Source: Cadophora sp. MPI-SDFR-AT-0126 (lineage: Eukaryota > Ascomycota > Leotiomycetes > Helotiales > Ploettnerulaceae). Taken from it: a stretch of DNA of 64,000 nt. Below the pieces are notes generated by a model that ran no database searches, was not told where the DNA came from, and saw only the letters and a list, made by a program, of their open reading frames with translations. Below, piece by piece: positions 10,721 through 22,844 of this stretch. The number at the start of each line of letters is the position of its first letter. Position 1 is the stretch's first letter. The DNA lies in assembly GCA_020747065.1 (NCBI GenBank), contig JAGMVK010000020.1, positions 372,001 to 436,000 on the forward strand, given 5' to 3'. The position numbers and the translations under genes were made by a program.

Positions 10721-11899
10721 GAGGGGGGTCTGTTGTCTATGTAGTTCTACGGCTATTCTGTTTATTTGTATATAGTTTTGGAAGAATATGGCTCGGTAAT
10801 TGCCCACATTCACCAGAAGCGCGATCAAGCATTTACCCAAAGCCTTGCCTAACCCGCCACACCCTCCCGCCCTGCTCCGTGCCTCTCGTTTCCTTACAAC
10901 TCCGTAACCTTTTCATATGGATCAACAATTGCCTTCAATGTTTCCAAGTATCAGTTTCGAGTAGTTCGATACACTTCAATGTTACAGAGATTGTGAGGCG
11001 TAAATAAAAATTCTGAATAACGTCAGGGCGGAAGTCTCCCGGGTCATATATTCATCTGAAGTTCTGCGAAAACCAGCATTATTCCAACTTCTCACTCTAT
11101 TCAGCGCTGACTCCAAGTACGCCATCTCGTACTGAATATGTCCTGATGACAGTTACGTACATTAAGCTGCCAATCCATTTGTAGATGTATACCTCGCGGT
11201 CGGTAAAAAATTTACCTAATCCAACAACAATTGAATGATTTCGTGGGACAGGCTTAAAGCCAATCGCAGCACAGAAGGAAAGGCTGTGACTTGATCCATT
11301 GGCAGTACATGCCAAGCTAACCCTTGCGTCACCCAAAACACAAGGCCGATCCCTCAGCCTTGTTCAAGTAATCACTATCGGCTCAGGTTAAAGTGGCAGT
11401 TGCTCACGTCTAAACACTAAAACGGAACGAGCGGGACAAAATTTGTGTTTGACTTTAGTGGTATTAGCTTCGATCACTTGAGGTTCGTGGTTTTAAGCAT
11501 TTCAGTGTACAGTGAAGATATGCAGACTTCTTCTCCCCAAACACTCGACCTCGCTGATCATCCAGTTTCACCTGACATACTGGCAATTATTTGAGAGCTA
11601 AGGTAGACTCCGATGTATCACATATCACATTTTGCAGAATGGACGAAAAGGTGTGAATAGTCCTTTGTGATTGTCTCCCTGGAGATCGATTTTCCATTCA
11701 TTCAGACAACATGTCGTTCATCGACTGTTTTGGGAACGTGGATAATCAGACTGAACCATTCCTCCACTACAAATACGACCCGTCCTTTCTCCATGGATAC
11801 TTCTTTTCCAAATCTATTCAACATCAAGCATTCTTCCTATCATCAACATCTCTATCGCCAACAACACAAGCACATTCAGGTACAGCACCCCAAAATTCG
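10721..11899. other. Intergenic, promoter side of a secreted-protein gene
   Basis: No gene supported. The frame upstream of 11900 stays open to 11711, but an internal ATG opening a signal peptide is the better start. Confidence 0.45.
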
Positions 11900-12355
11900 A
11901 TGCAGATCAAAACACTGTTCCTCAAGCTCAGTACCTTCGCAACTGCTTTTGGCAGTGTAAACACCATCATCCAAGCGGATTCTCTTCCCTGTGTACCCAG
12001 CAATGATGGAACAACTTGCCTCCTAAACTACGAAATCAGAAGCGGAGCAGCACTTGACCTGGCTGATCCTGACGTCTCCGCAAGTGCCTTTATCTACTCC
12101 CACACCTGCCTTCCCCTCGGCCACAAGGAGATCAGTGGTCCGGGAGAGACACCGATTTTCAGCTGGGGTCTCAGCTTCAGTAACCCTCTCGTACTGGGAT
12201 CAGAGAAGAGACCCGACATTAACTGGTGGACGCCATGGTTTGCCTACGACGGAAGACGTTATGCTTATGAAGACTGCGCCTGTCAGGGTACATCCTTGAC
12301 TGCCAGTCATAAGTGTTCTTGCCAATTCCGGTGTAACCTGTGGGTTACGAACTAA
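11900..12355 (+). CDS. Small secreted cysteine-rich protein (effector-like)
   Basis: A 151-residue protein when started at the ATG at 11900, where a typical signal peptide begins (MQIKTLFLKLSTFATAFGS...). The mature part has eight cysteines, two in LPCVPSNDGTTC, one at HTC, and five packed at the end as C-A-C, K-C-S-C and RC. It also has an aromatic WWTPWFAYDGRRYAYED stretch. The even cysteine number and clustered CxC pairs suggest four disulfides. No homologous family is recognised. Small size, secretion and cysteine content fit apoplastic effectors or antimicrobial-type secreted proteins of plant-associated fungi, which is inference. An upstream in-frame extension to 11711 would hide the signal peptide and is less likely. 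Confidence 0.65.
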   Translation: MQIKTLFLKLSTFATAFGSVNTIIQADSLPCVPSNDGTTCLLNYEIRSGAALDLADPDVSASAFIYSHTCLPLGHKEISGPGETPIFSWGLSFSNPLVLGSEKRPDINWWTPWFAYDGRRYAYEDCACQGTSLTASHKCSCQFRCNLWVTN

Positions 12356-13142
12356 CCTCGGGCGTGAGAATCGATATTTGAGAGTGGCGCGAGACTTTGT
12401 CACGGACGATTCGGCTTTCTACATGCTACAAGTTATTCACGTGAACGGAATGACAAGGGACATAGTGGCCGAGCGTAACGATGAAAACTTTTTGGGCTCT
12501 TAGGGAGGGAGAAAGAGGGCTGAGACAGACATGGAAATAGGAGACAGACATGGAAATAGGAGTCAGTTTGCGTGATATCTAACGTTCCTCTTTAATGAAA
12601 ATATCCATAATACTTGCAGACTGTACCATCAAGAATGGTCCATTTCACGAGGGACTACGTGAGAATTTTAAGAGTCATCGTCATATGAGTTTCAACAGAA
12701 CAGTCCATAAGTTTGACTCAGCCTGATTCGAATTGACTTTGATCTTTGATTTGAGCATAATTCGATCTCGTCGGAGAGTTGTCCAAAGACTGCTATTCTT
12801 GGATCTGCAGATAGTTCATCTGGTTTTTAGCCAACGCTTTTGTGTGTGTAGGCGAAGGGGTAAATATGTATGTAAAGTAGATGTACTATTGAATATTAGT
12901 AGTCGTGTATGGGGATATTTCCCGTAGTTCCAAAGAACCCTTAAACCATTCACAGGCAACTGCCACTGCAGGTCAGAGATCACTTTGTTGACTTCATCAG
13001 GTACTCGGCTAATCTTCGGCAGATCCTAGATCCGAGCTGAAGTGAAGCTCAAGAAACCAGATGTCCCCTTCGAGCTTACATATCAGGCTTCTTCGACTTC
13101 CTTCACCATCATTACCTCGCAATCTCGCCAAACGAACTCGCC
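12356..13142. other. Intergenic with a short tandem duplication
   Basis: No gene supported. It contains a perfect tandem pair at 12522-12559, listed separately. Confidence 0.5.
12522..12559. repeat. Two tandem copies of a 19-bp unit
   Basis: The unit gagacagacatggaaatag occurs twice without a gap or mismatch at 12522-12540 and 12541-12559, downstream of the small secreted protein gene. Confidence 0.9.
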
Positions 13143-13884
13143 ATGCCTTCTTCTGTCAGTATCGGATCTTCAGGGGAGTTCAGCAGGCTGCTGAGTTCGT
13201 CAACTATCGTGATCGCAGATTGTAAATCCCCCGCTCCAGTCACCCCAACACCAGCTAACACCCCTCAGTCTACGCAGACTGGTGTGGTCCATGCAAGACT
13301 ATCGCACCTACCTACGAGTCTCTCGCAGCAAAATACTCGAAGCCAAATAAGATCACCTTCACCAAAGTCAATGTCGACAGCCAACAAGAGATCGCGCAGA
13401 AATACGGCGTTAGAGCGTAGGTTTGCGCCGTGGGGGATGAAGCCCGGGCTGACAAAGGAATAACAGGATGCCGACCTTCATGATTTTCCGCTCAGGCAGC
13501 ACAATCAACACCATTCGCGGCGCCGACGTTCGCGGGCTCACAAATGCCGTCGAAGCCGCTGTGAAGATGGCAGGCGCTGCAGGTCCATCTTACTCCTCCG
13601 TTGGTCGAACACTCGGCGGACCTGCTCCCCGAGCATCGTTGTCTCGTGGCTTCAACCTTAAGGGAATCATCGATGCGATCATTGGCTTTTTGGGCTTGTA
13701 CTTTATAAGTCTGTTTTCGTTCGATGCGTATGTGGCAGCGGAGAATAGCCCCTTCAACATTCACAAATCGGGACAAGGAAACGTCGCGATGACGAGAGGT
13801 GGAAAGGGTGAGAAGAGGAGTGGAGCTGCGACACAAGTTGGAAAGAAGCTGGGGACGATTGCAGACTTGGCGGACAAATATTAA
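13143..13884 (+). CDS. Membrane-anchored thioredoxin-domain protein
   Basis: Thioredoxin fold with the redox motif WCGPC, predicted to catalyse dithiol-disulfide exchange. Three exons are joined by a first intron from about 13219 to 13268 (IAD to FYADWCGPC) and a second from about 13418 to 13467 (GVRA to MPTFMIF). The protein starts at 13143 with MPSSVSIGSSGEF, and the total is near 220 residues. The cis-proline loop is present as MPTF. Beyond the ~105-residue thioredoxin domain lies an extra tail with one hydrophobic helix (GIIDAIIGFLGLYFISLF) and a basic end. This places the thioredoxin domain on one face of a membrane, since no N-terminal signal peptide is seen. The tail distinguishes it from cytosolic Trx1/2 types. 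Confidence 0.85.
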
Positions 13885-14619
13885 GAGGGAACAAGCATGG
13901 TGTTCGGTGTGGATTTTTGGCGCTGTTCAAGCGAGTTGAGGGCGGATATTCTGGTTGCTGTGTTTTTACAATTGACTTTGCGTTGAATCTTCATAGAAAT
14001 GTCTTGGAACTGTGCTTCGAAGGCCGTGGAGCTGCAGTAGTCACCTCAAGGCTCAATTTCCACCCTACGGCCACTAGATTGCCGTTCCATTCCTTGATCC
14101 AAGTGGATTTGTTGGGCTCGGGTCCCAATTTCTATCGATTCTTCACTTGAGGGATGTATAGGCATTTGATATGGTCATTACTACTTGGATACGGGAGCGG
14201 AGGGTCGAGTGCCTCTGAAAACTGTTGTGGCTCGTGTCATTATCCACGTGTACTAAAAGGGTCCGTTGTCCAGCTCATGGAATCGTCAAGCTGCAAATCT
14301 TCCACTCGAAACTGTGTGACAGCCAGCTCGTTACGGGCTCAGGCCACATCTTCAGCTGTCAACAAATTGATGATGGTTTTGGCACCTGAATTCTTCCCTG
14401 TGACCATGAAAACAGGCGCTTCAATTTTCAGGCACAGCTCTTGGGAAGGGGGGAAGGCAGGCGATCTTGCTGATCATGATGAAGAGTCACTTTTCCAAGG
14501 ATAATAGCAGCTTAACATTGTCTCATGATCAGATCTAGTAATCTAGTTATAATGCGTTTCATAGACTTCCGCCATCTCACTGGGCGAACTAATTTCTGTT
14601 TGTCACATCCAAAACTCAA
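13885..14619. other. Intergenic, convergent 3' flanks
   Basis: Lies between the 3' ends of the thioredoxin and sugar transporter genes. Open frames here (13917-14504) have no recognisable domain. Confidence 0.5.
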
Positions 14620-16520
14620 CTATTCTTCACCTTTACTGGCCTCCTGTCCCTGCCTCTGTGCCTCTGTGACAAAGTTTCTGAAAGCACGCGCAGGGACATG
14701 CTTCATATACATCTCGTCGAGTTCGTCATACGACCGTTCAGCGGTCTCCGGCTGGTAGAAGTACACATAAATGCAGGACAGCACAGACAGGCCACCGAAG
14801 ATAAAGGAGATCTACAAGCTATTAGCATACTTCGGATTCTTGTGACGCTTGAAAAGCATACCTTTGCTCCAAGATTAGCTTTGTCGGGATTGAAGAGGTA
14901 CGGCAGCACGAGATTCCACATTGTGTACCAAGAGTTCTGGACCGCGATTCCAATCGCAATCGTTTTGACTCGCAGTCTCGATGTTGCATTTTCTGTTAAA
15001 ATGGTAAATGCCGTACTTCCTATGGAGATGTTGTAGAAGAAGCCGTACACAACCATGAATGCAATGCAGCCTTTGAGGGCAGGCACAGACCCTACTGTAG
15101 CGAGGCCGCCAGCTAGCATCAGAATAATCGTGAGACCAGCCACACCCCAGAGTGTAAGGTTGCGGCGTCCGACACGATCGATAATAGCCCAAGAACAGAT
15201 ATTGCCCACCATAGAAACAACTTGGAGCACTATGAAAAGCTGAAAGGAGAGCTTAGTGCTAAATCCTGCGAGTCTTCATATGGCCTGTCAGTCTGTGTTC
15301 TCGACCACATCTTCTGACTTTGAGGGAATCGAGGTACTTACTGGAAGTAATAAGTCGAATACCCGGCGATGAAAATGACACCACCAAGTGCCTGGATGGA
15401 GAGGGGTGCAATACTGATTATGGTACGTCGTAAGTTGGACTTTCTGAAGCACTCAAGATAAGTGGCGCCCTCGGTCTCCCGTTTTACTTGCTCCAGAGTG
15501 AACTTTATTACTGCCAATCGTTTCTCTCCTTCACCATGCTCGGTATATCCTAGACGTGCAAGACTTCGCAGCGCCTTCTGGTCCTCGCCTCGACTGCAGA
15601 GCCACCATGGAGATTCCGGCATGAATCCAACGAACAAGGCTGCAACACCGGCAAAGCCATATTGCGCACAGAAAACTGCTCGATAAGCCCATCTGCTTTC
15701 CATGGTGCCAGTAGAGTTTAGGATGAGAGATGCTGTGAATGGCCCGATAGTATACGCCAGAGCGATGAGGCAGGTCAGAAGCCCACGGAGAGCCTACAAG
15801 CCGCAGTCAGTATCAATTGCTCTGCTTCTAAATCATTTCTATCAAATTTTCTATCCAGCCAGACCAAGTCTGCTATACCGGAAAGAAAATGCCGGGTACT
15901 TACGAGAGGGCTGATTTCCCCGACATAGGTTGGGCAAATTGCTGCCAACACGCCCACTGCAAGGCCATTGACAAACTTTCCAGCAAAGAAAAGTGCATTT
16001 GTAGTTGAGACGAATTCCATAGTAATGGAACCAAATGATACAGCGAGGAATGCCATCACTGTCTTCTTCCGACCGAGTAGATCGGCGAAGAATCCGGCTG
16101 TCAAAGCCCCGATTGCAGTGCTGAAAGGTAGTTAATAACCATGCGCTAAATATGACAAAGCTTTAACATTCATGGAAGCATGGAAGATTCCACTTACGAA
16201 GCAACAGGGCCAGCACTGAATGCAGCTTGCCATTTAGCTGGGATGACATATGTACCGCCCTCAACGAGGTAGCCAAAGTCTTGTCGGAATTGAGGAATAC
16301 CAATGACGATTCCAGAAGCCTGGTTCTCAAAACTGACAACAATTGTCATCCAGACAGCGTACATGCACCAAGCAAATGCCCAGGGGTTTTGCTTGATTGC
16401 TTGCATTCTCGTCTGCTGATGATCTTCATGGGAAGCGAGATGCGCGACTGCATCAGTCTGTTGACCAGAAAGGACTTCATCATGGCATACGCCTCCAGTC
16501 TTTTCGTGGTCGTCTTCCAT
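14620..16520 (-). CDS. MFS sugar transporter, maltose/alpha-glucoside permease type
   Basis: Twelve-helix sugar:H+ symporter of the major facilitator superfamily. ATG is at 16520 and the stop at 14620-14622. Four introns were placed, about 16123-16197, 15794-15911, 15260-15348 and 14815-14861, with clean frame joins (GPVAS to TAIGALTAG; EISPL to ALRGLLT; YYFQ to LAGFSTKL; LGAK to ISFIFGG). Family motifs are the GR(R/K)K loop as LLGRKK after helix 2, PTYVGEISP after helix 4, PESPWWL before the central loop, and IDRVGRRNL after helix 8. PETAERSYDELDEMY follows the last helix, close to the fungal maltose permease PETKG..-type ending. The N-terminal 60 residues are cytosolic and hydrophilic. It is divergent from the GH51 gene at 17744, so a role in importing a plant cell-wall sugar is plausible. 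Confidence 0.88.
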
Positions 16521-17743
16521 GCTTTCCAGAGACTACTCAACAGATAAATACTGCAAGAACCGAAAGTATGGCGGACGTGGAGTTGAGAAAATGATGACGC
16601 AAAATATAGATGATGTTGGAATCTAGGACATCTCCTGAATCTGGGGAAGTTAAACTTTATAGAGTACTCTCCGTAGAGCAAAAGTGGCTCGGTCCGAATT
16701 GGTGGGCGAGGGGAAAACTCCATTTTCAAACAATGGCCTAGAGACTATTGACACGGCGAAGATCCTTGTAGCAAACGATGAAGAACTAACAAACCGACAG
16801 TAGGAAGCTGCAAGCTTTCACTCGCTGCGATATATCATTGGCCTATGTGCATAAACACCCGCTAGGGACGGCAAAACCTGACTCGAAGACCTGGGTCCTG
16901 GGCGGATGTTCCTTTATGAAGATCCTACATCAATGATCCAGAGACTGGGCTCAGACTTCACATTTTCGTGTGGGCTTCTAAAGTGCCTATTGGTCCGCAT
17001 AGGATTCCATGAAACTGTTGAGGGTATTAAGTCCAAGAGAAGAGGAAGAAGTCTACTTGGATTGGCACTTGAAGCGTCCGAGATGATGCCTTCACCGCAG
17101 TTCATCCGAAGTTATTCCTGAGAAGTGCCTTTGTGGCGTCCAGGAGTTGGGGTTGAGGGGAAGTGGGGATGCGGGGATGTGGACTTACATCCCACATGAG
17201 TGACTCTCTTCTGGGAGCATTGGATCCTAGTGAGCATCAAATGAGCTTGTTGCAGCCGATGGACTTAACAATTCACGATGAGAACTTCTATCATTTGTGA
17301 GCTCCAGATCAAAGTCAGACAGTTGGGAGTAAGTCAAGTCATCCAGGGAAAGATTTGACGCCCAAACCACTTGTTGGGATTTCTGCCGTGGGAAAGGAGA
17401 TGGCATCCTTGGTGTGGCTGTTGCGCCATCCGAGAATAAACCGAAGATTTGTCGAAATTTTACCAGTAATGTACGTTCTGGAAGTAGATCTCATGCCATC
17501 CTTCCCCGCCTTGTCTGTGCATAATGCGGAAGTGGACTTCGGGTGTTGTTCTGTTGCATCAACATCTTCTCGAGTCATGTACGCGAGTGTCCACTCCTTT
17601 CTTGACTGTTTGTATCGCGTCCACTCGCAATGAATATTATTTGTCCGCACAATCACGCGTCTCTTTTCTCGTCTCAATCTTTCTATATCATTGTATTCGC
17701 TATCATCAAATTCTTTTCTTTTTTCCATCTTGGATCCGACAAC
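16521..17743. promoter_or_regulatory. Divergent promoter region between MFS transporter and GH51
   Basis: About 1.2 kb between two start codons facing apart. The last 60 bases before the GH51 ATG are pyrimidine-rich (ttcttttctttttt block near 17711-17726), common upstream of fungal start sites. No specific operator was identified by eye. Confidence 0.4.
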
Positions 17744-19550
17744 ATGTCTTTTACAAAATTAAGTAAAGGAACGAACCCTACAATCCATACATCAGCGAAT
17801 CAGGTCATCTCGGATATCAATCCTCTCATCTATGGAGGATTTACAGAGTAGAAAAACTTACCTTGGTTTTGAGATTGGGCAGGTTAATACTGACGAGATT
17901 ATAGACACATGGGACGCTGTATCTACGGTGGACTCTACGACCCAGAAAACAAAAATGGTCTTATTGATAAGAATGGGTTCCGTACAGATGTCATAGACTG
18001 CATGAAAGAACTTCGAGTGCCTGTTGTTCGCTACCCTGGGGGTAATTTTGTAGCAACTTACAGGTGGCTGGACGGGGTCGGTCCACGAGAGAAACGGCCC
18101 AAGAGACCGGAATTGGCTTGGCTAGGGAGTGAATCAAACCACTTTGGCACTGACGAGTTTATGAAGTGGTGTAAGATCGTAGGTGCCGAGCCCTACCTGG
18201 CATTGAACATGGGAACGGGAACCTTGGAAGAAGGTAATTCTTGGATGCCTTATGTTTGGGCCCAATGTGCTGACATGATCTGGCAGCTCTCGCATGGGTA
18301 GAATACTGCAATTCTGATAGAGACACTTACTATGCCAATCTTCGTCGAGAAAATGGCCACCCAGAACCTTACAATGTCAAATATTGGGCTCTAGGCAACG
18401 AGGTCTGGGGACCTTGGTGAGTTGTTATCCTGGAGCTTAAGACTTCAAATCAGGCTGACGAAATTCTTGAAGGCAGGTCGAACAAGATACCATGGAAAGC
18501 TACGCCAAAAAAGCTCATCAATGGGGCAAGGGTATTTGAAGCCCGAACCGAGACTATGAAAGAAGTCGATGTTGACAATGTCTAGCATTGAAACTTCTTG
18601 ATCCGTCGATCAAACTAATCCTTTGCGGCAAGAACGGACATAGTGATTGGGATCGCTACGTTTTGCAAAAGGCGATGCGCTGGGTCGACATGCATTCAAT
18701 CCATATGTACACCTTTGACAAGGAGTAAGATCAATTGTCCGTAGTGTCACCAGGATTTGCTTACAAAGTCAACTCTAGACATTATGCGAACGCCACAGCT
18801 CCCCTTGCCGCCGAGCGAGCCATCGAGATTACAGCCTCTCTCATCGATCTCGCACGATGTGATTTCGATTACGAAGGGTACATGACTGGACACATCTCAA
18901 CAGCCCCCGCACATCAACATCGCCCAACAATTTGCTTCGACGAATGGAACGTCTGGGATCCCACCCGAGCTCCAGGTCATAAAGGAGCTGAAGAGCTTTA
19001 CGATGTGAGCGATATGCTAGCTGTTTCGGTATGGCTGAATGTGTTCATCCGGCAAAATAAGCATATCGGCATGGCAACCGTGGCTCAGAGTGTAAATGTG
19101 ATTTCGCCTTTGATGACAACTGCATCAGGTGTGGTCAAACAGACAACTTATTGGCCATTATTGCTATTCAGCCGGTTCATGCGTGGAAAGGCACTAGCTA
19201 CACACGTGTGTGCTGAGACTTATAATGGAAGAACCTTTCCAGAGTGGCTGGCAAGTACACGAGATTTGCCGTTGCTTGATGTGTCCGCTGCACTAAGCGA
19301 GGACGGTTGGTTGAATTTGGCGGTGGTTAACATTGACGAGGAGAGAGATCTGAAGACGGACGTTCCTGTGGGCTCCGATGAAGGTGCAGAAGTACAGGTC
19401 TACACTGTTGGAGGTAAACCGAATGGTATTCGGGATAACAATACTGAGAAGAATGAGAAGGTGACTATCCGCGAGTCGGCATGGGATGGTAAGGGAGGAA
19501 AATTCACTTTTGAGAGGAGAAGTTTCACACTCTTGAGATGGAAAGTTTAG
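17744..19550 (+). CDS. Intracellular GH51 alpha-L-arabinofuranosidase
   Basis: GH51 removes terminal alpha-L-arabinofuranose from arabinan or arabinoxylan oligosaccharides by a retaining mechanism. The six-exon model gives about 505 residues. Frame joins include GGFTE to [13 protein letters not shown] to [12 protein letters not shown] to [12 protein letters not shown] to ALKLLDPS, and FDKE to HYANATAP. The acid/base Glu is in [10 protein letters not shown] and the nucleophile in CFDEWNVWD, both intact, and RYPGGNF lines the sugar site. There is no signal peptide (start [11 protein letters not shown]), which matches the cytosolic arabinofuranosidase branch. That agrees with a transporter being encoded next door, divergently. 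One acceptor (before GCAGG near 18474) is chosen by frame fit; all other junctions are standard. Confidence 0.9.
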
Positions 19551-20679
19551 ATATAAAATAGTTGGATGCACTGTCCGGTTCAAAATTGATAGGAATATCA
19601 TACATAAAAATTACTTCCTAATCTTGGCCACGTCAGATAGCATTGCTACTAATGTCATTTGTGCCCGCAATCGTGCAATCTCGCCCTCTATTTGAGCAGC
19701 ATTCTGATTCTCAAATGCGAATAACCATTTTACTTTTTCTTGAGTAGATAATTTCTCATTTCCGTAGCTGTTGACGGTGACGTGGACAGGAGTGAGTGAA
19801 ACTTACTGGCCTGAGAATTCGCTTCTAAAAGATAATTTGGCCAGAATGTCAACAAGCCCCGCAAAATTGGTGACGATTCCCCTGAGAACAAGCGAAATAT
19901 GCTGTAAATTTAGCAAGTGGAGCCCAAAAATTGCTCGCTAATCGAGGAGCCTGGACGGTCCCACAACGAGACATCGTGCACTTGAGCACAAGGACAAGGC
20001 AATATCAAATCAACTGGAAACATATTTTGGTGAGGTCAATCTTTTGAAAGTGAGGAAGCACACCTCTTATGAGCTGCTGTACGCCAAAATTTATCGGTCA
20101 CAGACATTGGACATCTCAATGGAGAAATCTAATCCTCATCCATTATCAATTTCATTCGCAGTGATGGAGTTCATCTCCATTACTTTGTCAAAGAAAAGAC
20201 TAATTCCAACAGTCAGAGAGGCATTTTTAATCGGTTTTGTGTTCAGAGAAACAATTTATTTTGAATCGTTTTGTTGATAGAGGCAGCGAGGGTGGGAGGT
20301 AACTTTACTGTTTATTTACAGTCCTAGTACAGACTTAAGTTTTTGTGAACGCTATACGTAATAATTGTGTCATGAACTTTTCATAGTTAAAACATAAGAT
20401 TCCAATTAATTCAGTCGGCCACAAATTTTAAACCCGATAGATTCCACGATTCTCGTCGCGAATGTCTCGGGACTGTCGCGAGCATTTAAGGTTACGGCAA
20501 TTAAGGTTGCCCCATGATCCGCTAATCTGGAGTAGTCTGGAGTGTCAGAATCCTTATGTCAGCACTTGATGGTGCGGCACTTGCGCGCGCCAGTTTAGTG
20601 AATCTCGTATTCTTGGTTCTAGATTTCAACCTGGCCCGATCCTCGATCCTCGGTTTTTTTCACCTGCGATGGGAGCAAC
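19551..20679. other. Intergenic
   Basis: No gene supported. Sequence is relatively A/T-rich with short open frames only. Confidence 0.5.
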
Positions 20680-22196
20680 ATGATTCCACGGAGCATTTCT
20701 CGCAGGCCGCTGAGAGCCGTTGCTTTCGCTGCTATTGTGCTTCTCTTGGTATATTCATTCAATGGCGTATCTGTTTCTGACTTTGGCGGACGCGGGTATC
20801 ATAGCTGGCGTTGGCAGTCGTCTGCTGTCTCCCCCTGTACGTGTGAATCTTTACCCCTTTCCCTCAATTTTCCAAGACTTTCCAGTCGCGAGACATGTCT
20901 TAAGCAGGACATCCAGACTTCGGTCTTGTTAATTTGGAAAGCTTGTGCTGATTCACAACTAGTTAACGAAACCGGTAAATCCCCTCGAGCAGCAGTAGCC
21001 CGCGATGTACAGATTATTGTCAAAACTGGCGGCTCGGAACCCCTCGGTCGTCTTACAACGCAATTGGCGACACTACTTACTGAAGTCCCGATACAAAATC
21101 TGCTCCTCTTGTCCGATCTCGAAGAAGATGTTGGGTTCTACCATGTACATGATGTATTGAAGGATATCCCGGCAGAGGAGAAGGCGGCATATCCCGCATT
21201 CGCGCTGTACGATCAACAACAGACCCTCAAAGCAGAAGGAAAGGATACAAGAACATTGAATGGGTGGGAATTGGACAGATACAAGAACTTGCCGATCAAG
21301 CGCAAGCTATGGAATGCTCAGCAATATATGAAGGAGGAGGAACGAAAGAAATGGTTCCTTTTCATAGATACGGACACATGGGTGGAGTGGGACAATGTCT
21401 TCGAACTTTTGGGACATCTGAACCATAGAGACAAGCTATATATGGGAAGCCCGGTCTGGAGGAAACCACTGATAGAGTTCGCGCATGGTGGTAGTGCTTA
21501 TGTTTTATCGTACGGCGCGTTGGAGGCACTCAACAAGCCCGACTCCCATACCATTGGCACACCATTGTACAGTCAGTATGGAGTAAACGTGACCGATATA
21601 TGCTGTGGAGACTTGGCTGTGGCCCTAGCTCTGAATGACAGGGGAATTGGGATGAAGGGGTACTGGCCAATGTTCAACGGGGAAATCGCGGCGACAAGTC
21701 CATATGGAGACGACCACTGGTGCGAACCTGTCATCTCATTCCACCATATTGGAGAGTCAGAATTAGAAGATTTTTGGCGATGGCACAAGGATTGGAAATC
21801 GAAAACGGAGGGATTGGTGAGCATTTTTATACTAGATTCGATGTTCGTGGCTAATACGCACAGCAACCGCTTTTATACAAGGACGTGTATGAATACGTCA
21901 AGGACGGATTCATGGACAAGCGCGAAGATTGGAATAATATCGAGGAAGTCACCAGGCGTCTAGACGCTGCGACTTTCGACGACTGCAAGGACGCTTGCGA
22001 GGTTGACAGATTTTGTTATCAATTCACCCACCACGGCGACAAGTGCGACTTGGCGCATTATTTCCGAGTAGGCCGAACCCGGCCTGCAGAGTTTGGGAAA
22101 GATAAGTTCGTTGCTGGATGGCACCTGGGTCGGATCAAAAATTTTATTGCCAACAAGAAGTGCAAGACCGCGCACTGGGTCAAGTCCAATCCCTGA
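20680..22196 (+). CDS. GT31-like glycosyltransferase with C-terminal PAN-like Cys segment
   Basis: Fringe/beta-1,3-galactosyltransferase-like (GT31) type II Golgi enzyme. Exon 1 (20680-21816) and exon 2 (21864-22196) give 489 residues. A single N-terminal membrane helix spans about residues 11-29 (LRAVAFAAIVLLLVYSF). The metal-binding DxD motif is seen in FIDTDTWVEW, followed by MGSPVWRKPLIEFAHGGSAYVLS and CCGDLAVALAL, all family hallmarks. After the catalytic domain comes a short segment with ordered cysteines (DDCKDACEVDRFCYQFTHHG then DKC) that resembles a PAN/apple half-domain, likely carbohydrate- or protein-binding. Donor and acceptor sugars are unknown. An intron within the first 200 bases is possible but not needed. 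Confidence 0.8.
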
Positions 22197-22844
22197 CTTT
22201 CTTGAGTGGAGTTTGGGTATGGTTATTCGGGGACAGGCTGGTCGGACATAAGATAATTTCGGTATATGGAGCAATCGAGGATACAAGGTTGGGTTTGGCG
22301 GTTATCTGGATCTATGGGACAGAAAAGGAGAATCAGGTAGGCGGACGCGAAATTCATAATTTAGACAGGAGGGGGACTGGTGTCGCGTTTTGCTGGAATT
22401 TGCAACCTCAATCATCCATCTAATGAATTGTTCTATGGAACTGTGCATGGATACGATAGATCCAGGAGGTGTAATTATTTGGAGGGCATCAATGGGGGTT
22501 AGTCGATTCTGTATTTTGTACTCAATCTTTCACGTAGTCATCCGTTGAAATTTCAGATCACACAAGATTCAATGCTTCAATGCACATCTTTCATTGCGAG
22601 ACACTTTCAATTCTCTTTATTCAACATTGACCACATTAAGATGGATTTCGTTCGCTGACCGCCGAAGATAAGTTTTTGCCCTTGGTTCCACTTTTGGCCC
22701 CATCGAGATTGCGCTCAGAATATCACGAACCGACGACCTCGACCTCTTCACGTACCGCATCAGGTCGCAAGTACTGTATTGTTTGGGCTGGGTTCATCCC
22801 ATTCTTGCATCTTGATCTCAGTCGTTGCCCTGTTCCAAGTCTCA
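22197..22844. other. Intergenic
   Basis: No gene supported. The hydrolase frame is open upstream to 22779 but has no ATG there. Confidence 0.45.

Noticed and set aside
11711..11899. Upstream in-frame extension of the small secreted protein
   Set aside because: It would bury the signal peptide; the composition of the extension looks like leader sequence.
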